NCBI GenBank assembly: GCA_050950785.1
Contig: JBMNIG010000012.1
Coordinates: 1 to 64,000 of the forward strand
From: JAAYOS01 sp050950785
GTDB lineage: Bacteria > Bacillota > Clostridia > Oscillospirales > JAAYOS01
Reading direction: 5' to 3'
Length of the DNA: 64,000 nucleotides
Below, in pieces: positions 1-8,662 of this stretch (positions are counted from its first letter, which is position 1; each line of letters begins with the position of its first letter). Position numbers and translations under genes: made by a program. A model generated the notes under the pieces. That model was given only the letters and a program-made list of their open reading frames with translations. It made no database searches and had not been told where the DNA came from.

Positions 1-1395
1 TCTACCAGCAAGCAAATCGTACTTACTCAAGTTGACAGGCGAAACAGCAACGACATCAGTTATGACCGGTGTTTTGATCCCAACCACTTTGTTCTTCCAG
101 ACATTTTCCCAGCCATGCTCTACACAATCCCATAGGAGCTGCATAAGCCCTTTGTGGTCAGTAGATTGACTTTTGAGCCATTTGAGGAAATCGGGTGGTA
201 GGTTCTGACGGACCGGGGCTGCGTTGAATATTGCCCGTCCGCGATACTCGAGAATGGGAAGATAGTGTTCCAGTTTGTATGTCGGAGTATGGCGCTTGAA
301 GCATCGTTCATGGCTAGCAATAATCTGCCCCTTGTAGTAGATTTCAACTTTTTCTGCATATCCCTTTACGCTGACATTACAACCACAATACTGGACAGGT
401 ACTGAGTAATCATTTGTGTCAAATCTCGCTGTAGCGAATGTACTAACTCTTACACTGGAACATTTGGCTGTTTCAAACTCATATCCAGGCAGGACCCTTA
501 GACACTCTCGTTCTTTCTCTAACATCTCTCCTGCAGAGGCAGGCTTTCCTGTAATATGATGACGGAGATATTCCTTACAACGCTGTATAAGCAGTAGATT
601 TAGCTCTTCAAGGCTGTTGATTCTAGGCACAGGCACTAGTATGTTTCGGCGTGACCAGCCTACGAGACCCTCGACTAAACCCTTTTCATGGCCTTCTGCC
701 GGATTGCAGAACAAAGCGTCGAAACCATAATGGGCAGATAATGCTGTATATCCAGCCTGCTTTTTAGCATGTGCCCCAAATCCATCCTTAACAGCAACTT
801 TAGCATTATCAAAGATAACCTTCTCCGGAACACCGCCAAAGAACCGAAATGTCCTTACGAAAGCCTCTAGAAAGCTCTCCTGATTCTGACGGCGATACGC
901 AAATACTATTGGAGCACAACTGGAGCAGAGTCTGGCACAGAATAGATTTACGGTTACTTTTTTACCACGCAAGTATACAGTTGCTTCACCCCAATCGACT
1001 TGTAATGCTTCTCCGGGAGAGAACTCCAGAGGAACAAATACCTTCGGTTGGTAAGCTTTCATCTCTCTAACTTTGCGTCTTACAGTCGATTCCCCACCGG
1101 TAAATTTCATCTCGGTAACTAAGCGGTCAAATATCCGTTTAGCAGTATGGCTCTGTTTCTTGATGTTTTCATGTTCATCCTCGTCAAGACAGGACTGAAT
1201 AAACTCTACTACCTCAGTTGTCAATACGGATGTTTCACGTTCAGGGACTTTGCGTTCCCACGGCACAGAACAACCTTCGCAGTATTTTGCTACAGTATTT
1301 CGGGAGATATGTAGCTGTCTGGCTATTTCACGTTGACTGATTCCGGATAGAAACATTTGGCGGATCTGTTTGTAATCCTTCACTGTTATAACCAC
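1..1395 (-). CDS. istA: IS21-family transposase IstA, partial (3' end outside window)
   Basis: The minus-strand frame is open from a stop near 1417 to position 1 with no internal stop. I chose GTG at 1395 because AGAGGTG lies six bases upstream; GTG at 1404 has no such site. The N-terminus (VITVKDYKQIRQMFLSGISQ) is an HTH region (ISQREIARQLHISRNTVAKY), followed by a retroviral-integrase-like core (EALQVDWGEATVYL, VIFDNAKVAV, NPAEGHEKGLVEG) and a C-terminal beta domain (DTNDYSVPVQY). This is the IstA layout of IS21 elements, which use IstA with the AAA+ helper IstB; istB would lie beyond position 1. The element is inserted inside an IS3-type element (1504 onwards). The protein appears intact as far as visible. 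Confidence 0.88.
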   Translation of the reverse strand, partial: MVITVKDYKQIRQMFLSGISQREIARQLHISRNTVAKYCEGCSVPWERKVPERETSVLTTEVVEFIQSCLDEDEHENIKKQSHTAKRIFDRLVTEMKFTGGESTVRRKVREMKAYQPKVFVPLEFSPGEALQVDWGEATVYLRGKKVTVNLFCARLCSSCAPIVFAYRRQNQESFLEAFVRTFRFFGGVPEKVIFDNAKVAVKDGFGAHAKKQAGYTALSAHYGFDALFCNPAEGHEKGLVEGLVGWSRRNILVPVPRINSLEELNLLLIQRCKEYLRHHITGKPASAGEMLEKERECLRVLPGYEFETAKCSSVRVSTFATARFDTNDYSVPVQYCGCNVSVKGYAEKVEIYYKGQIIASHERCFKRHTPTYKLEHYLPILEYRGRAIFNAAPVRQNLPPDFLKWLKSQSTDHKGLMQLLWDCVEHGWENVWKNKVVGIKTPVITDVVAVSPVNLSKYDLLAGR

Positions 1396-1440
1396 TCCAT
1401 TCACCTCTGTCTCAGATTAAACTGCGACAAAGTTTATTTC

Positions 1441-1502
1441 AAGTGGCTCACTTTCGGATGAGCGTTTTCATCCTAAGTGGCTCAGTTTTAGATTAGCATT
1501 TA
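1441..1502. repeat. IS21 terminal repeats (two direct copies)
   Basis: Two imperfect direct copies of about 28 bp begin AAGTGGCTCA at 1441 and 1475. They lie between the istA start and the junction with the IS3 remnant at about 1503/1504. Multiple short terminal repeats at the ends are typical of IS21 elements and bind IstA. The outer end of the element is near 1498. Confidence 0.65.
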
Positions 1503-1503
1503 T

Positions 1504-2777
1504 AAGCGAATAAAGGAATTGGAAAAAGAGCTGGTTCGCAAGGAAAAAGCACTAGCAGAGACAGCAGCAATTCTTGTGCTAAGAAAAAAAGCAGAAGCGA
1601 TTTGGGGGGACCAAGAGGTCGAATGATTAGCGCCCCAGATCGCGCATATGCCATCGAGCTAATTGATGAAGCGGTCAATAGTGGAGCAAGACTACACATA
1701 GCTTGCGAGGAACTGAGTCTCAATGTGCGCACATATTATCGTTGGGTTAAGTTAGCTCGAGATAATGGTAATGTTGGGGATCTTCGGCCCACTGCTAAAC
1801 GCCCAGAACCCGCAAATAAATTATCTGATGAAGAGCGCACAAAAATCATTCAAACTGTGAACAAACCTGAGTATGCTAGTATGCCACCGAGTCAAATAGT
1901 TCCATCTCTAGCTGACAAGGGCGTATACCTTGCATCTGAGTCTACGTTCTATAGAGTCCTTCGTGAGCACAACATGCAACATCATCGGGGACATGCTTCA
2001 GATAGGAATCCACGACCACTCTCAACCCATTGCGCCACAGCGCCAAATCAAGTTTGGACTTGGGATATTACGTACTTATCAGGTCCAATCAAGGGAACAT
2101 ATTTCTACTTGTACATGATTTCTGATCTATTTGACCGCAGTATTGTTGGATGGGAAGTATGGCCAGAACAGTCAGCTAAGAACTCTAGTGACCTAATAAA
2201 AAGAACAATAATTGCACAAGGAATCAAGCCACCACTGAAAGCACCGCTAGTACTTCACTCAGACAACGGAAGTCCAATGAAGGGTGCAACCATGCTTGAA
2301 ACCTTATATAAACTAGGCCTAACACCTTCGAACAGTAGGCCAAGAGTCAGCAACGACAATCCATATGTCGAGAGCCTTTTTAAGACAATTAAATATCACT
2401 GCTCATATCCGGCAAGTGGCTTCAAGTCAATCGGGGATGCGCGTGATTGGTGTAGCCGTTTTGTAAAGTGGTATAACAATGAGCATCACCACAGCGGATT
2501 GAAGTTCTTAACACCTGCACAACGCAGGAGTCCGTTCTGGAGAGAGCATCTAGCCAATCGCAAGAAAGTATATGAAGAGGCAAAGAAACGTCACCCAGAG
2601 CGTTGGAATGGACGAGACACTCGTGACTGGACACTTCCAGCGAAGGTGTGGTTAAATCCTGAAAAGGATAAGCTTGACAAGAGTTTGGTGGAAAACACAC
2701 AGTGTTCAGCGTGAATTTATACCAAGTGCAAGGCATAAATTATTTTGAGAATTTACTGACATCTTCCTTGACAAACA
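1504..2777 (+). mobile_element. IS3-family element copy 1, 5'-truncated by IS21 but with full orfB
   Basis: From about 1504 the sequence matches the two other copies in the window (11418-12371 and 15362-16315), except that this copy retains the 765 bp deleted there. The left part (terminal repeat and most of orfA) is separated by the inserted IS21 element. Positions 1504-1626 are the last 40 codons of orfA. The right terminus reads ...TTGACAAACA, as in the other copies. The left and right ends share TGTCAGTA inside imperfect inverted repeats. Confidence 0.85.
1602..2714 (+). CDS. IS3-family transposase OrfB (DDE catalytic subunit)
   Basis: The 370-aa protein has an HTH_21-like N-terminus followed by an rve integrase core. 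The catalytic signatures are visible: WTWDITYL (first Asp), HSDNGSPM (second Asp) and ESLFKTIKY (Glu about 35 residues later). OrfB is normally made as an OrfAB fusion by -1 frameshifting. Upstream the sequence AGA AAA AAA GCA offers an A7G slip site, and shifting there joins the orfA frame to LGGPRGRM of orfB. The track start at 1602 is TTG; ATG at 1623 is an alternative. This is the only copy in the window with a complete catalytic domain, so it is the likely source of transposase for the deleted copies. Its own orfA is interrupted, so a functional OrfAB here is doubtful. Confidence 0.85.
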   Translation: MGGPRGRMISAPDRAYAIELIDEAVNSGARLHIACEELSLNVRTYYRWVKLARDNGNVGDLRPTAKRPEPANKLSDEERTKIIQTVNKPEYASMPPSQIVPSLADKGVYLASESTFYRVLREHNMQHHRGHASDRNPRPLSTHCATAPNQVWTWDITYLSGPIKGTYFYLYMISDLFDRSIVGWEVWPEQSAKNSSDLIKRTIIAQGIKPPLKAPLVLHSDNGSPMKGATMLETLYKLGLTPSNSRPRVSNDNPYVESLFKTIKYHCSYPASGFKSIGDARDWCSRFVKWYNNEHHHSGLKFLTPAQRRSPFWREHLANRKKVYEEAKKRHPERWNGRDTRDWTLPAKVWLNPEKDKLDKSLVENTQCSA

Positions 2778-2807
2778 CCGGAATAGAGCACAGTTAGTGC
2801 ACGGGAG

Positions 2808-2842
2808 TTGAAATCCCTCATAAGGGAAATGAGGGATTTCAA
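2808..2842 (+). terminator. Strong hairpin upstream of the S41 gene
   Basis: TTGAAATCCCTCAT (2808-2821) pairs perfectly with 2829-2842 across a 7-nt loop. No U-tract follows directly (AAGATCATTTTC), so it may act as a bidirectional or weak terminator between the IS3 element and the S41 gene rather than as a canonical intrinsic terminator. Confidence 0.45.
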
Positions 2843-2882
2843 AAGATCATTTTCTAGGCTTAGATTTTAGTAGGAGATAGCT

Positions 2883-4364
2883 ATGCAATTTAAAAAATAT
2901 TTCATTATCCCCATATCTATTTTGTTGCTATTTAAGTTATGTGGATGCTGCAATTCTAATGCTCAATTACCGAATCCGTCACAATCAAGCAATGAAGATA
3001 TTACTAGAGCAATTACCTCACCGCAGCCGTCTTTAGATAGCAATTGCGAAGCAGATCAAACTGGTGTTGATCTTAATCTTGATAAGGGAGCGACTTATTG
3101 GGATGGTTTCCCCTATCCAAAAGATACTGAGCATAAATATTTGCATGGGGATGGAATGATCCTGCTTCCAAAAGAGCAAGCACTGGAAGACTATGATGCA
3201 ATGTGGACTATTTTAGAAGAAAATTGCCCTGTATTATCGGAGTTAAGAAAAATGGATTTTGTAGATATAGATGAGATAAAGGAGAAGTATAGAGATAAGA
3301 TACATAGCTATAGAGAAGACGGTACGATTGTTCAGTCTGCCTTTTATAGTGTAGTAAGAGATTGTCTGGGTAAATTACAAGGCGCTGGTCACATAAGTGT
3401 TGTAACACCCAATTTGTACAGATTATATACAATTACAAGTGAGGTTATATATGAGGATTATAAAAAAGGACTATATAGTGAGAATGTATACAGTCAGCAG
3501 AAGAGGATTGACTCCATTCTTCACCATCCAAGTGTTGAAGACTTTTACAAACGTTCTGAGTCTTTTGAATTGGTCAGTGCAAGTCAGTCAATGCCTGCTG
3601 AAGAAGCCCAGCGCGAAGATGTTATCAATTATATAGCTACTAAAACAATTGAAGAAGTTCCTTACGTTCAGATAAAGACATTTCATGCGTCATCATTTGA
3701 AGGTGATAATATGATTATCAATATTTTGCAGAATTTCTTTGAAGAAAACAAAGATGCAGCAAACATTATTATTGACATTCGAGGAAATGGAGGAGGTAGT
3801 GATCATATTTGGATCGAAGGCATTTTGAATCCATTGTTAAATGAAGAGGTATCGGTTGAATATGCCGTCAGAGTAAAAGCTGGAGATTACAATAAATTTA
3901 TATGGGATGATAAAGAAACACCTTATTTTTCAAGTAATCAAACAACCTTAGATGCGCTTAAGAAGAAAATCCCCAATGTTGATGCGTACGATTTTACTTC
4001 CTTGGATCAGTTTTATATCTATTTAAAAGAATTCATGCCATCAGAGAATATAGTTAATTATACGGGGAAAGTATGGGTGATTGTTGATAAACACGTTTAT
4101 TCTTCATCTGATTCATTTGCGGCATTTTGTAAAAAAACAGGATTTGCAACCCTAGTAGGGACACAAACAGGCGGAAATGGATTGGGAACAATCCCTCTTG
4201 TAGCTCCATTGCCCAATAGTGGCTTACTTATTAGATATGAATGTTCATCTGGGTATAATGACGATGGTAGTTGCAACGCAATAGTTGGGACCACTCCAGA
4301 TATTGAAATTGAGCCAAATCAAGATGCATTAGGCGTATGTTTGGATATTATTTTCAACCCTTGA
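2883..4364 (+). CDS. S41-family peptidase-like lipoprotein
   Basis: The 493-aa protein starts at ATG after AGGAG. Its N-terminus has a signal peptide ending in a lipobox-like LCGC (Cys around residue 22), so the mature protein is probably membrane-anchored outside the cell. The C-terminal half carries S41 (C-terminal processing/tricorn-like) features: IIIDIRGNGGGSDH at about residues 296-309, HVYSSSDSFAAF around the expected catalytic Ser, and GTQTGGNGLG. Substrate is unknown; the family cleaves C-termini of extracytoplasmic proteins or degrades peptides. I see no obvious PDZ domain. A second, distinct S41-like lipoprotein lies at 26701-28014. Confidence 0.8.
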   Translation: MQFKKYFIIPISILLLFKLCGCCNSNAQLPNPSQSSNEDITRAITSPQPSLDSNCEADQTGVDLNLDKGATYWDGFPYPKDTEHKYLHGDGMILLPKEQALEDYDAMWTILEENCPVLSELRKMDFVDIDEIKEKYRDKIHSYREDGTIVQSAFYSVVRDCLGKLQGAGHISVVTPNLYRLYTITSEVIYEDYKKGLYSENVYSQQKRIDSILHHPSVEDFYKRSESFELVSASQSMPAEEAQREDVINYIATKTIEEVPYVQIKTFHASSFEGDNMIINILQNFFEENKDAANIIIDIRGNGGGSDHIWIEGILNPLLNEEVSVEYAVRVKAGDYNKFIWDDKETPYFSSNQTTLDALKKKIPNVDAYDFTSLDQFYIYLKEFMPSENIVNYTGKVWVIVDKHVYSSSDSFAAFCKKTGFATLVGTQTGGNGLGTIPLVAPLPNSGLLIRYECSSGYNDDGSCNAIVGTTPDIEIEPNQDALGVCLDIIFNP

Positions 4365-4426
4365 TATTGCTCTAAAATCAAAAAATGTTCATCCCGTTTA
4401 TACTTGTTGGTGCTTATCTTTAAGAA

Positions 4427-4579
4427 GTGGGCGGGAATATTAACTTGGGATACACTGTAATTCATATTGTGGTGGGCGTAGTAGCGCTGTTGCGGTTGGG
4501 TTTGCTGTTTTTAAGGTTATCAAGCGCAGAAAACAGGATAGCTAAAGGCTTCATCTGGAAATTTGAGGAAGGAACATAA
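4427..4579 (+). CDS. Short membrane ORF, probable C-terminal relic
   Basis: This 50-codon frame starts at GTG and ends TAA two bases before the next gene. It encodes one hydrophobic segment (VIHIVVGVVALLRLGLLFL) followed by a charged tail. The ribosome binding site of the following gene (GAGGAAGG) lies inside its last codons. The segment reads like the last transmembrane helix of a transporter permease, but no upstream part remains, so it may be a degraded gene or a small membrane protein. I do not recognise a family. Confidence 0.35.
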   Translation: MGGNINLGYTVIHIVVGVVALLRLGLLFLRLSSAENRIAKGFIWKFEEGT

Positions 4580-4581
4580 CC

Positions 4582-6465
4582 ATGATTTCAAGGGTACAAA
4601 AGCTAGTTGTAATCACACTATTAATAGCCATTTTTGTTTTCGTGCTCTGTACGATGTGTGCTTCCGCTTCAGCTACATCTGATAGCATCACTATTTTTGT
4701 TCCTAACTCATCAAAGTGGTTAACAGAAACTGTTGAAGCGTTTTCACATAATACTGGGATTCGCGTTATTATTGAGACAGCCAATATGCGCTATGAAGAT
4801 TATAGTGCAGCACTTCCTAAGTTGATGCGAAATTCCGGTTATGATTTACTGTTGAGTATGGTGCAACCTATTGAGACAAACTACAATCATAAAAATCTCG
4901 TCAATTTGCGTGAGGTCATAGAGAATGACCCGAGTTTTGATATTGATGCCTATTTTACCAATGTGCTGGATAGCTATAGCGCAATTGATGGTGACTCCAT
5001 CTACACTATACCAATTTCATTCAATTTCAGTTTACTTGTTGCAAGCGAAACAGCGGCGGAAACTCTCGGGTACACACTTCCAGATAGTATACCGTCGAGA
5101 CAGGCTTTCACCGTACTATGCGAAGAAATGGAAATATCTGATGAGGTATATATTTTGAGCGATGCAGATTTGTCGCCAGATGATAAATCAGGTGGAGTAT
5201 CCAAAACAGGTTGGGTGGCAACCGACTTTATGATGGAGGCTCTCTCTCTTATCACTGTTGACGAATCTCCACGATTTGAAGATAAAGACCGGTGGAAGTC
5301 TCTATTTTTGGATTATTTCGACTATTACACTTATAGTTTTAAATCTGCGCAAGCACAAAACATGCAAAACCTCATAAAACCTTTAGATTTGCTTACGAGC
5401 GGCAAGCTATTGTTTTGCCCTGTTGAATTTGATGAGGTCTTTAATCCAAGGCTTAAAGACGGCTATAGACTATACGAATTTCCTTATTCTGATGCGGAGC
5501 TGAGAGGTACATATCACTCGGTAAAGGGGCTTTCAATTGTTAAGAACGGAAACGAGAAAGCGGCATGGGAGTTCATAAAGTACATTTTATCTTACGATGT
5601 ACAGAGCCAGCTGCTTGATAGTTGTCCTATTCTTCGTGAGGCAGCGAGGGAACGGATAGAAAGTATCCAGGTGGGGAATGTTGATCTGTTTGAACTAAGT
5701 GAGAATTGTAGCTCACCATCATATATCAGTCCTTCTGGTGGCGGCTATTTGCAGTCAAACACTATATACACCTATATGCAGGAAGCCTCATACATAATCA
5801 GGTACGCACTTACTGGAATCATGGATAAATACAATTTTGATTCAACTGAAATTTCCTACAGTGCACAAGCAAAAATCATTGAGAATTTTCGAAGTGCCTC
5901 ACCTCATATAAGGAGCAAGGTATCTTTTTTCTTATATTTAATCCCGTTACTACTTGTTATAGCGGCAGCAATAATTCTTGGTATCGTAGCCCGTCATAGT
6001 AAAGAGCATAAACGGTTAAAGAGCTTTTTTTCAGGTAAGCCACTAGTGAAAATATCAGGGCATAAGGCCAGTAAGGCCAAGTTTAAATGGCTTGCAATCC
6101 TCTGTTATGTACTGGCACTTGGGCTTATCACTTGCTGCTTTGCATTTGATGAAAAATCAGCACTCTTTTATCCGATTACGTCTTTTGCTCTAGCTATACA
6201 TATGATCGCACTTAGTATCTTTCTACTGTTTTATGGAAAACACTTTGAAATTCAAATATTTGATGGGCACTACCTCGTTTTACAGGGAATCAAGGCTTAT
6301 TTCTTTACCCAGAATGACATAGAAAGGGTTGAGTGGAGTCTTAGTGTCAATGTAAGTGGTTGCAAACTTATTATTAATGGTCCAAGAGTGATACATCTGA
6401 GGTATTTACATTTTCAAGATCTTGATCGACTAAAGGCATACGTCAGCACAAAAGATATTATTTAA
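4582..6465 (+). CDS. Solute-binding-like protein with C-terminal membrane helices and PH-like tail
   Basis: The 627-aa protein has a signal peptide/first TM (about residues 8-30), then a region resembling ABC extracellular solute-binding protein family 1: SITIFVPNSSKWLTETVEAF, followed by Y/W-rich ligand-pocket-like stretches and KNGNEKAAWEFIKYIL near residue 325. After about residue 450 come three hydrophobic helices (FFLYLIPLLLVIAAAIILGI; WLAILCYVLALGLITCC; FALAIHMIALSIFLLF). A C-terminal segment (HFEIQIFDGHYLVLQGIKAYFF...) looks like a bacterial PH/DUF304-type domain. Solute-binding proteins are usually free or lipid-anchored, so this fusion is unusual. It is followed by fragments of ABC-2-like permeases, suggesting a former transport or peptide-resistance locus. 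SD GAGGAAGG supports the start. Confidence 0.65.
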   Translation: MISRVQKLVVITLLIAIFVFVLCTMCASASATSDSITIFVPNSSKWLTETVEAFSHNTGIRVIIETANMRYEDYSAALPKLMRNSGYDLLLSMVQPIETNYNHKNLVNLREVIENDPSFDIDAYFTNVLDSYSAIDGDSIYTIPISFNFSLLVASETAAETLGYTLPDSIPSRQAFTVLCEEMEISDEVYILSDADLSPDDKSGGVSKTGWVATDFMMEALSLITVDESPRFEDKDRWKSLFLDYFDYYTYSFKSAQAQNMQNLIKPLDLLTSGKLLFCPVEFDEVFNPRLKDGYRLYEFPYSDAELRGTYHSVKGLSIVKNGNEKAAWEFIKYILSYDVQSQLLDSCPILREAARERIESIQVGNVDLFELSENCSSPSYISPSGGGYLQSNTIYTYMQEASYIIRYALTGIMDKYNFDSTEISYSAQAKIIENFRSASPHIRSKVSFFLYLIPLLLVIAAAIILGIVARHSKEHKRLKSFFSGKPLVKISGHKASKAKFKWLAILCYVLALGLITCCFAFDEKSALFYPITSFALAIHMIALSIFLLFYGKHFEIQIFDGHYLVLQGIKAYFFTQNDIERVEWSLSVNVSGCKLIINGPRVIHLRYLHFQDLDRLKAYVSTKDII

Positions 6466-6893
6466 GATTAAGATTTGAAAGGGTTGAAAGTGTACGCATA
6501 GTTCTCTTTGAAGCGTGCTCTGTATTCAAGAAGGACTCTATAGAACGTAGACATGGGATACGTCAAAATGTCCTTGGTTTTGGATATATGGTGCGATGTA
6601 TGGCGACCTGTTCTTTTATTCATATTGGCCTATGTTTTATGCCTCTCATTTTTGTGTTTATGTTCCGTGATATTGCCAAATCCATGAGCATATACTTTTT
6701 ATTTAATGTTCTCTTTTTGAGCAACAAGAGGATTGTAGGTATAAACATCATGGAACCTTACCTTAGTAGCGCTCTTTGGTCAAAAGTCTTGTCTGTGGAA
6801 GCGCTTTTATCTATGTTTTTAATGACTATGACAATAGTCGTTGTTTCGTGGTTGGGCTCTGTTATCCTGCTTAAAAGGGCAGAGTTAAAGTGA
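6462..6893 (+). pseudogene. ABC-2-type permease remnant (N-terminus missing)
   Basis: An open frame runs from 6462 to the stop at 6893, but no ATG/GTG/TTG with a ribosome site precedes the conserved-looking part. The first ATG (6588) falls in the middle of coding-like sequence (...FEACSVFKKDSIERRHGIRQ... upstream). The visible part has three or four hydrophobic helices and ends LLKRAELK. The arrangement resembles the C-terminal half of an ABC exporter permease. I infer that the 5' part was lost at the junction with the preceding gene. Confidence 0.5.
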
Positions 6894-6894
6894 G

Positions 6895-6996
6895 GTGGGA
6901 ATTATTAAGCACCTGAGATACGAAGCGTACGAAGTGTTGCGGAACTCTTTGCTTTGGCTGCTTGCACTGGCTTTTATCATTGTTTGTGTTGGTTAA
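6895..6996 (+). pseudogene. N-terminal fragment of a second permease
   Basis: A 33-codon frame starting GTG two bases after the previous stop encodes a basic N-terminus and one hydrophobic helix (SLLWLLALAFIIVCVG), then stops. It looks like the start of another ABC-2 permease that has been truncated. No recognisable continuation follows before 7077. Confidence 0.35.
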
Positions 6997-7076
6997 ATCA
7001 GCCAGATAAAGGCTCTATCTAGTAATTTTAGGAAAAAATATAAAGACAGCGTCAAAACTTCTGTACTTATACTTTC

Positions 7077-7211
7077 CTAGGAGGTTCTGGAGCTCCTTTG
7101 CATATGAAACCGCTCAAAAAGAAAATTCTCTTTACAGTTGGGATGAAGGGAAATGTAAGAGCATATTAAATCATATGTTCGGTTATCTGCATCACATACT
7201 GCGATTCGCAT
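7077..7211 (-). pseudogene. LytTR-type response regulator, N-terminal fragment
   Basis: With the strong ribosome site GGAGGTGATAAA just upstream, ATG at 7211 opens MRIAVCDADNRTYDLICSYI, the beta1-alpha1 start of an AgrA/LytR-like receiver domain. The frame ends after about 44 codons, so the rest of the receiver and the DNA-binding domain are gone. The longer frame reading through the upstream repeats is unlikely because it ignores this ribosome site. The fragment probably belonged to a peptide-sensing or bacteriocin-immunity locus together with the neighbouring permease fragments. Confidence 0.6.
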
Positions 7212-7228
7212 TTTATCACCTCCAATAT

Positions 7229-7303
7229 GTCGTTCGTGGAAGGTTGTATGTCGTTCGTGGAAGGTTGTATGTTGTTTAGGGAATGTTACATGTTGTTTAT
7301 CCC
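7229..7303. repeat. 21-bp direct repeats, candidate LytTR operator
   Basis: Two identical 21-bp units start GTCGTTCGTGG (7229-7249, 7250-7270). A diverged third (GTTGTTTAGGG, 7271-7291) and a partial fourth (7292-7303) follow. They lie immediately upstream of the truncated response-regulator start. The 21-bp period is two helical turns. Each unit contains a core near CGTTCGT/TGTTTAG resembling LytTR half-sites, which occur as direct repeats about 21-22 bp apart. This suggests an autoregulatory site. Confidence 0.55.
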
Positions 7304-7493
7304 ACAACGCTTGAAATATCCAGAATATATGATAGATTATAGACAGAAACAACAAAAGGGTAATGCAAAAACCAATTGATTTTTGCATTACCTAGATATT
7401 CGGTGTTTGTCAAAGATTGATTTAAAATGTTGCAAGTATTACTTGGAAACCAGCAACCGCATTAGTGGAGTTATACAATAAGAGGTTAATGAT

Positions 7494-8567
7494 ATGAAAC
7501 GTCAACTTCGAAGTATCATCGTATATGGGATCATAATCGTGATTTTCATCCTGGCTATTATTGGCACGTTGGTATTGGATGGTAACGGAGCTCAATCACT
7601 CATTTTTTCAGCAAGAGACCCACAACACCCAGGAATTTATAGTGTCGAAGTAAAAGGGAAGCGAATATTGAAGGTGGAACTGCTCCAATCTGGATCATTT
7701 ATTAGTTGTGCGCAATACGGAGCCCAGGTTTATACCTTGAGATATGAAGAAAAAAACAACACAACTGATTTAATAGATGCAGGCAATCAAATAAATACGG
7801 TTTTCACACGAGTTAATAAAAAGAGCAAGGAACAACAAGTAATCCTTAGAGAACAATCGAATGAACATAATGCATATATTGGTTACCTTTATGCTGATAA
7901 CAAATACTTGTACTTCTTAGAGGGTAAAGAATTCTATGTGTGTAGAATGTCAATTGAAGGAGGAGAGATAGAGAAACTAGAGATTGGTGCTGTTCCTTTT
8001 CCAGGTGATCCGAGGATATCAATTAAGAATGGCTATATTTTTACATCATATATAGACAGTATGAAAACCCCGACCTTATACGCAATGAATTTAAAGACTT
8101 TACAAATTGATAAGATACTTTTACCAGAGTTGCCCTTCTATTCGGAGAATCACAGGTCAGTTCGTGTGACACCTGACGGGGATACCTTTTACTATACATG
8201 TATCGACGATAAAGGCAAAGTGGTCCTTTACCAATTCTCGTTCTTTAGAGTAAATGATTTTATCAAAGTCATTCTTTGCAATGCGCAAAAGGACCAAAAC
8301 TTAAGTGAAATCCTTTGCGCTATAGATGGGGGATTGTTTTTTGTTGATGAAGATAGGATCCTTTCAATATATCGTGAAGGTAAGATCTATCAAATACTTG
8401 ATCTAAACAACATATCATCAGAGGATTATGTTAGTGTATATGGAGAGGGTGATTACTATGTAATTCAATATCCACAATTTTTGGATGCCAATGAAACCAT
8501 GGCCTATTTGTTGTATAAGTATGATAATAAAGGAGGTGAAAAGCTCGGTTATTTTTTGCTCAAATAA
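7494..8567 (+). CDS. Membrane-anchored protein, possible beta-propeller, unknown function
   Basis: The 357-aa protein has an N-terminal transmembrane segment (IIVYGIIIVIFILAIIGTLVL, about residues 8-28). A long extracytoplasmic region follows, made of short repeating beta-strand-like units (for example YIGYLYADNKYLYFLEGKEFYVCRM, TPDGDTFYYTCIDDKGKVVLYQF). The pattern resembles TolB/DUF5050-type propellers, but I cannot assign a family securely. It precedes the disrupted secreted protease gene at 8603 by 35 bp and could have been co-transcribed with it. Confidence 0.6.
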   Translation: MKRQLRSIIVYGIIIVIFILAIIGTLVLDGNGAQSLIFSARDPQHPGIYSVEVKGKRILKVELLQSGSFISCAQYGAQVYTLRYEEKNNTTDLIDAGNQINTVFTRVNKKSKEQQVILREQSNEHNAYIGYLYADNKYLYFLEGKEFYVCRMSIEGGEIEKLEIGAVPFPGDPRISIKNGYIFTSYIDSMKTPTLYAMNLKTLQIDKILLPELPFYSENHRSVRVTPDGDTFYYTCIDDKGKVVLYQFSFFRVNDFIKVILCNAQKDQNLSEILCAIDGGLFFVDEDRILSIYREGKIYQILDLNNISSEDYVSVYGEGDYYVIQYPQFLDANETMAYLLYKYDNKGGEKLGYFLLK

Positions 8568-8602
8568 GCTAACCCATTGTAAAAAAGAAAGGAAAATTTT
8601 AT

Positions 8603-8662
8603 ATGAAAAGAATTATTTGCGTCTTGTTTGCTTTTATTATTGTTTCTAAATTGCAAGATTAA
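8603..8662 (+). pseudogene. 5' fragment of trypsin-like protease gene cut by IS30
   Basis: ATG at 8603 follows AAAGGA and encodes MKRIICVLFAFIIV before running into IS30 sequence and a TAA at 8660. Joining position 8645 to 9853 (removing IS30 plus one copy of the 15-bp target duplication) gives MKRIICVLFAFIIVFQTTAYALDS. That is a textbook signal peptide with an AYA cleavage site, continuing in frame into the protease. Confidence 0.85.
8631..8645. repeat. 15-bp target-site duplication, left copy
   Basis: CTTTTATTATTGTTT occurs here and again at 9838-9852, directly bounding the IS30 element, and marks the insertion point inside the protease signal sequence. Confidence 0.85.

Noticed and set aside
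120..359. Minus-strand 79-codon ORF inside istA
   Set aside because: It is an alternative frame of the transposase, which is open across the whole stretch.
2422..2736. Minus-strand ORF repeated at 12016 and 15960
   Set aside because: It is antisense to orfB in all three IS3 copies and recurs only because the element does.
7401..7413. CGGTGTTTGTCAA matches the outer 13 bp of the IS3 right end (in reverse)
   Set aside because: The match stops after 13 bp with no further IS sequence, so it may be chance or a tiny scar; not called as an element.
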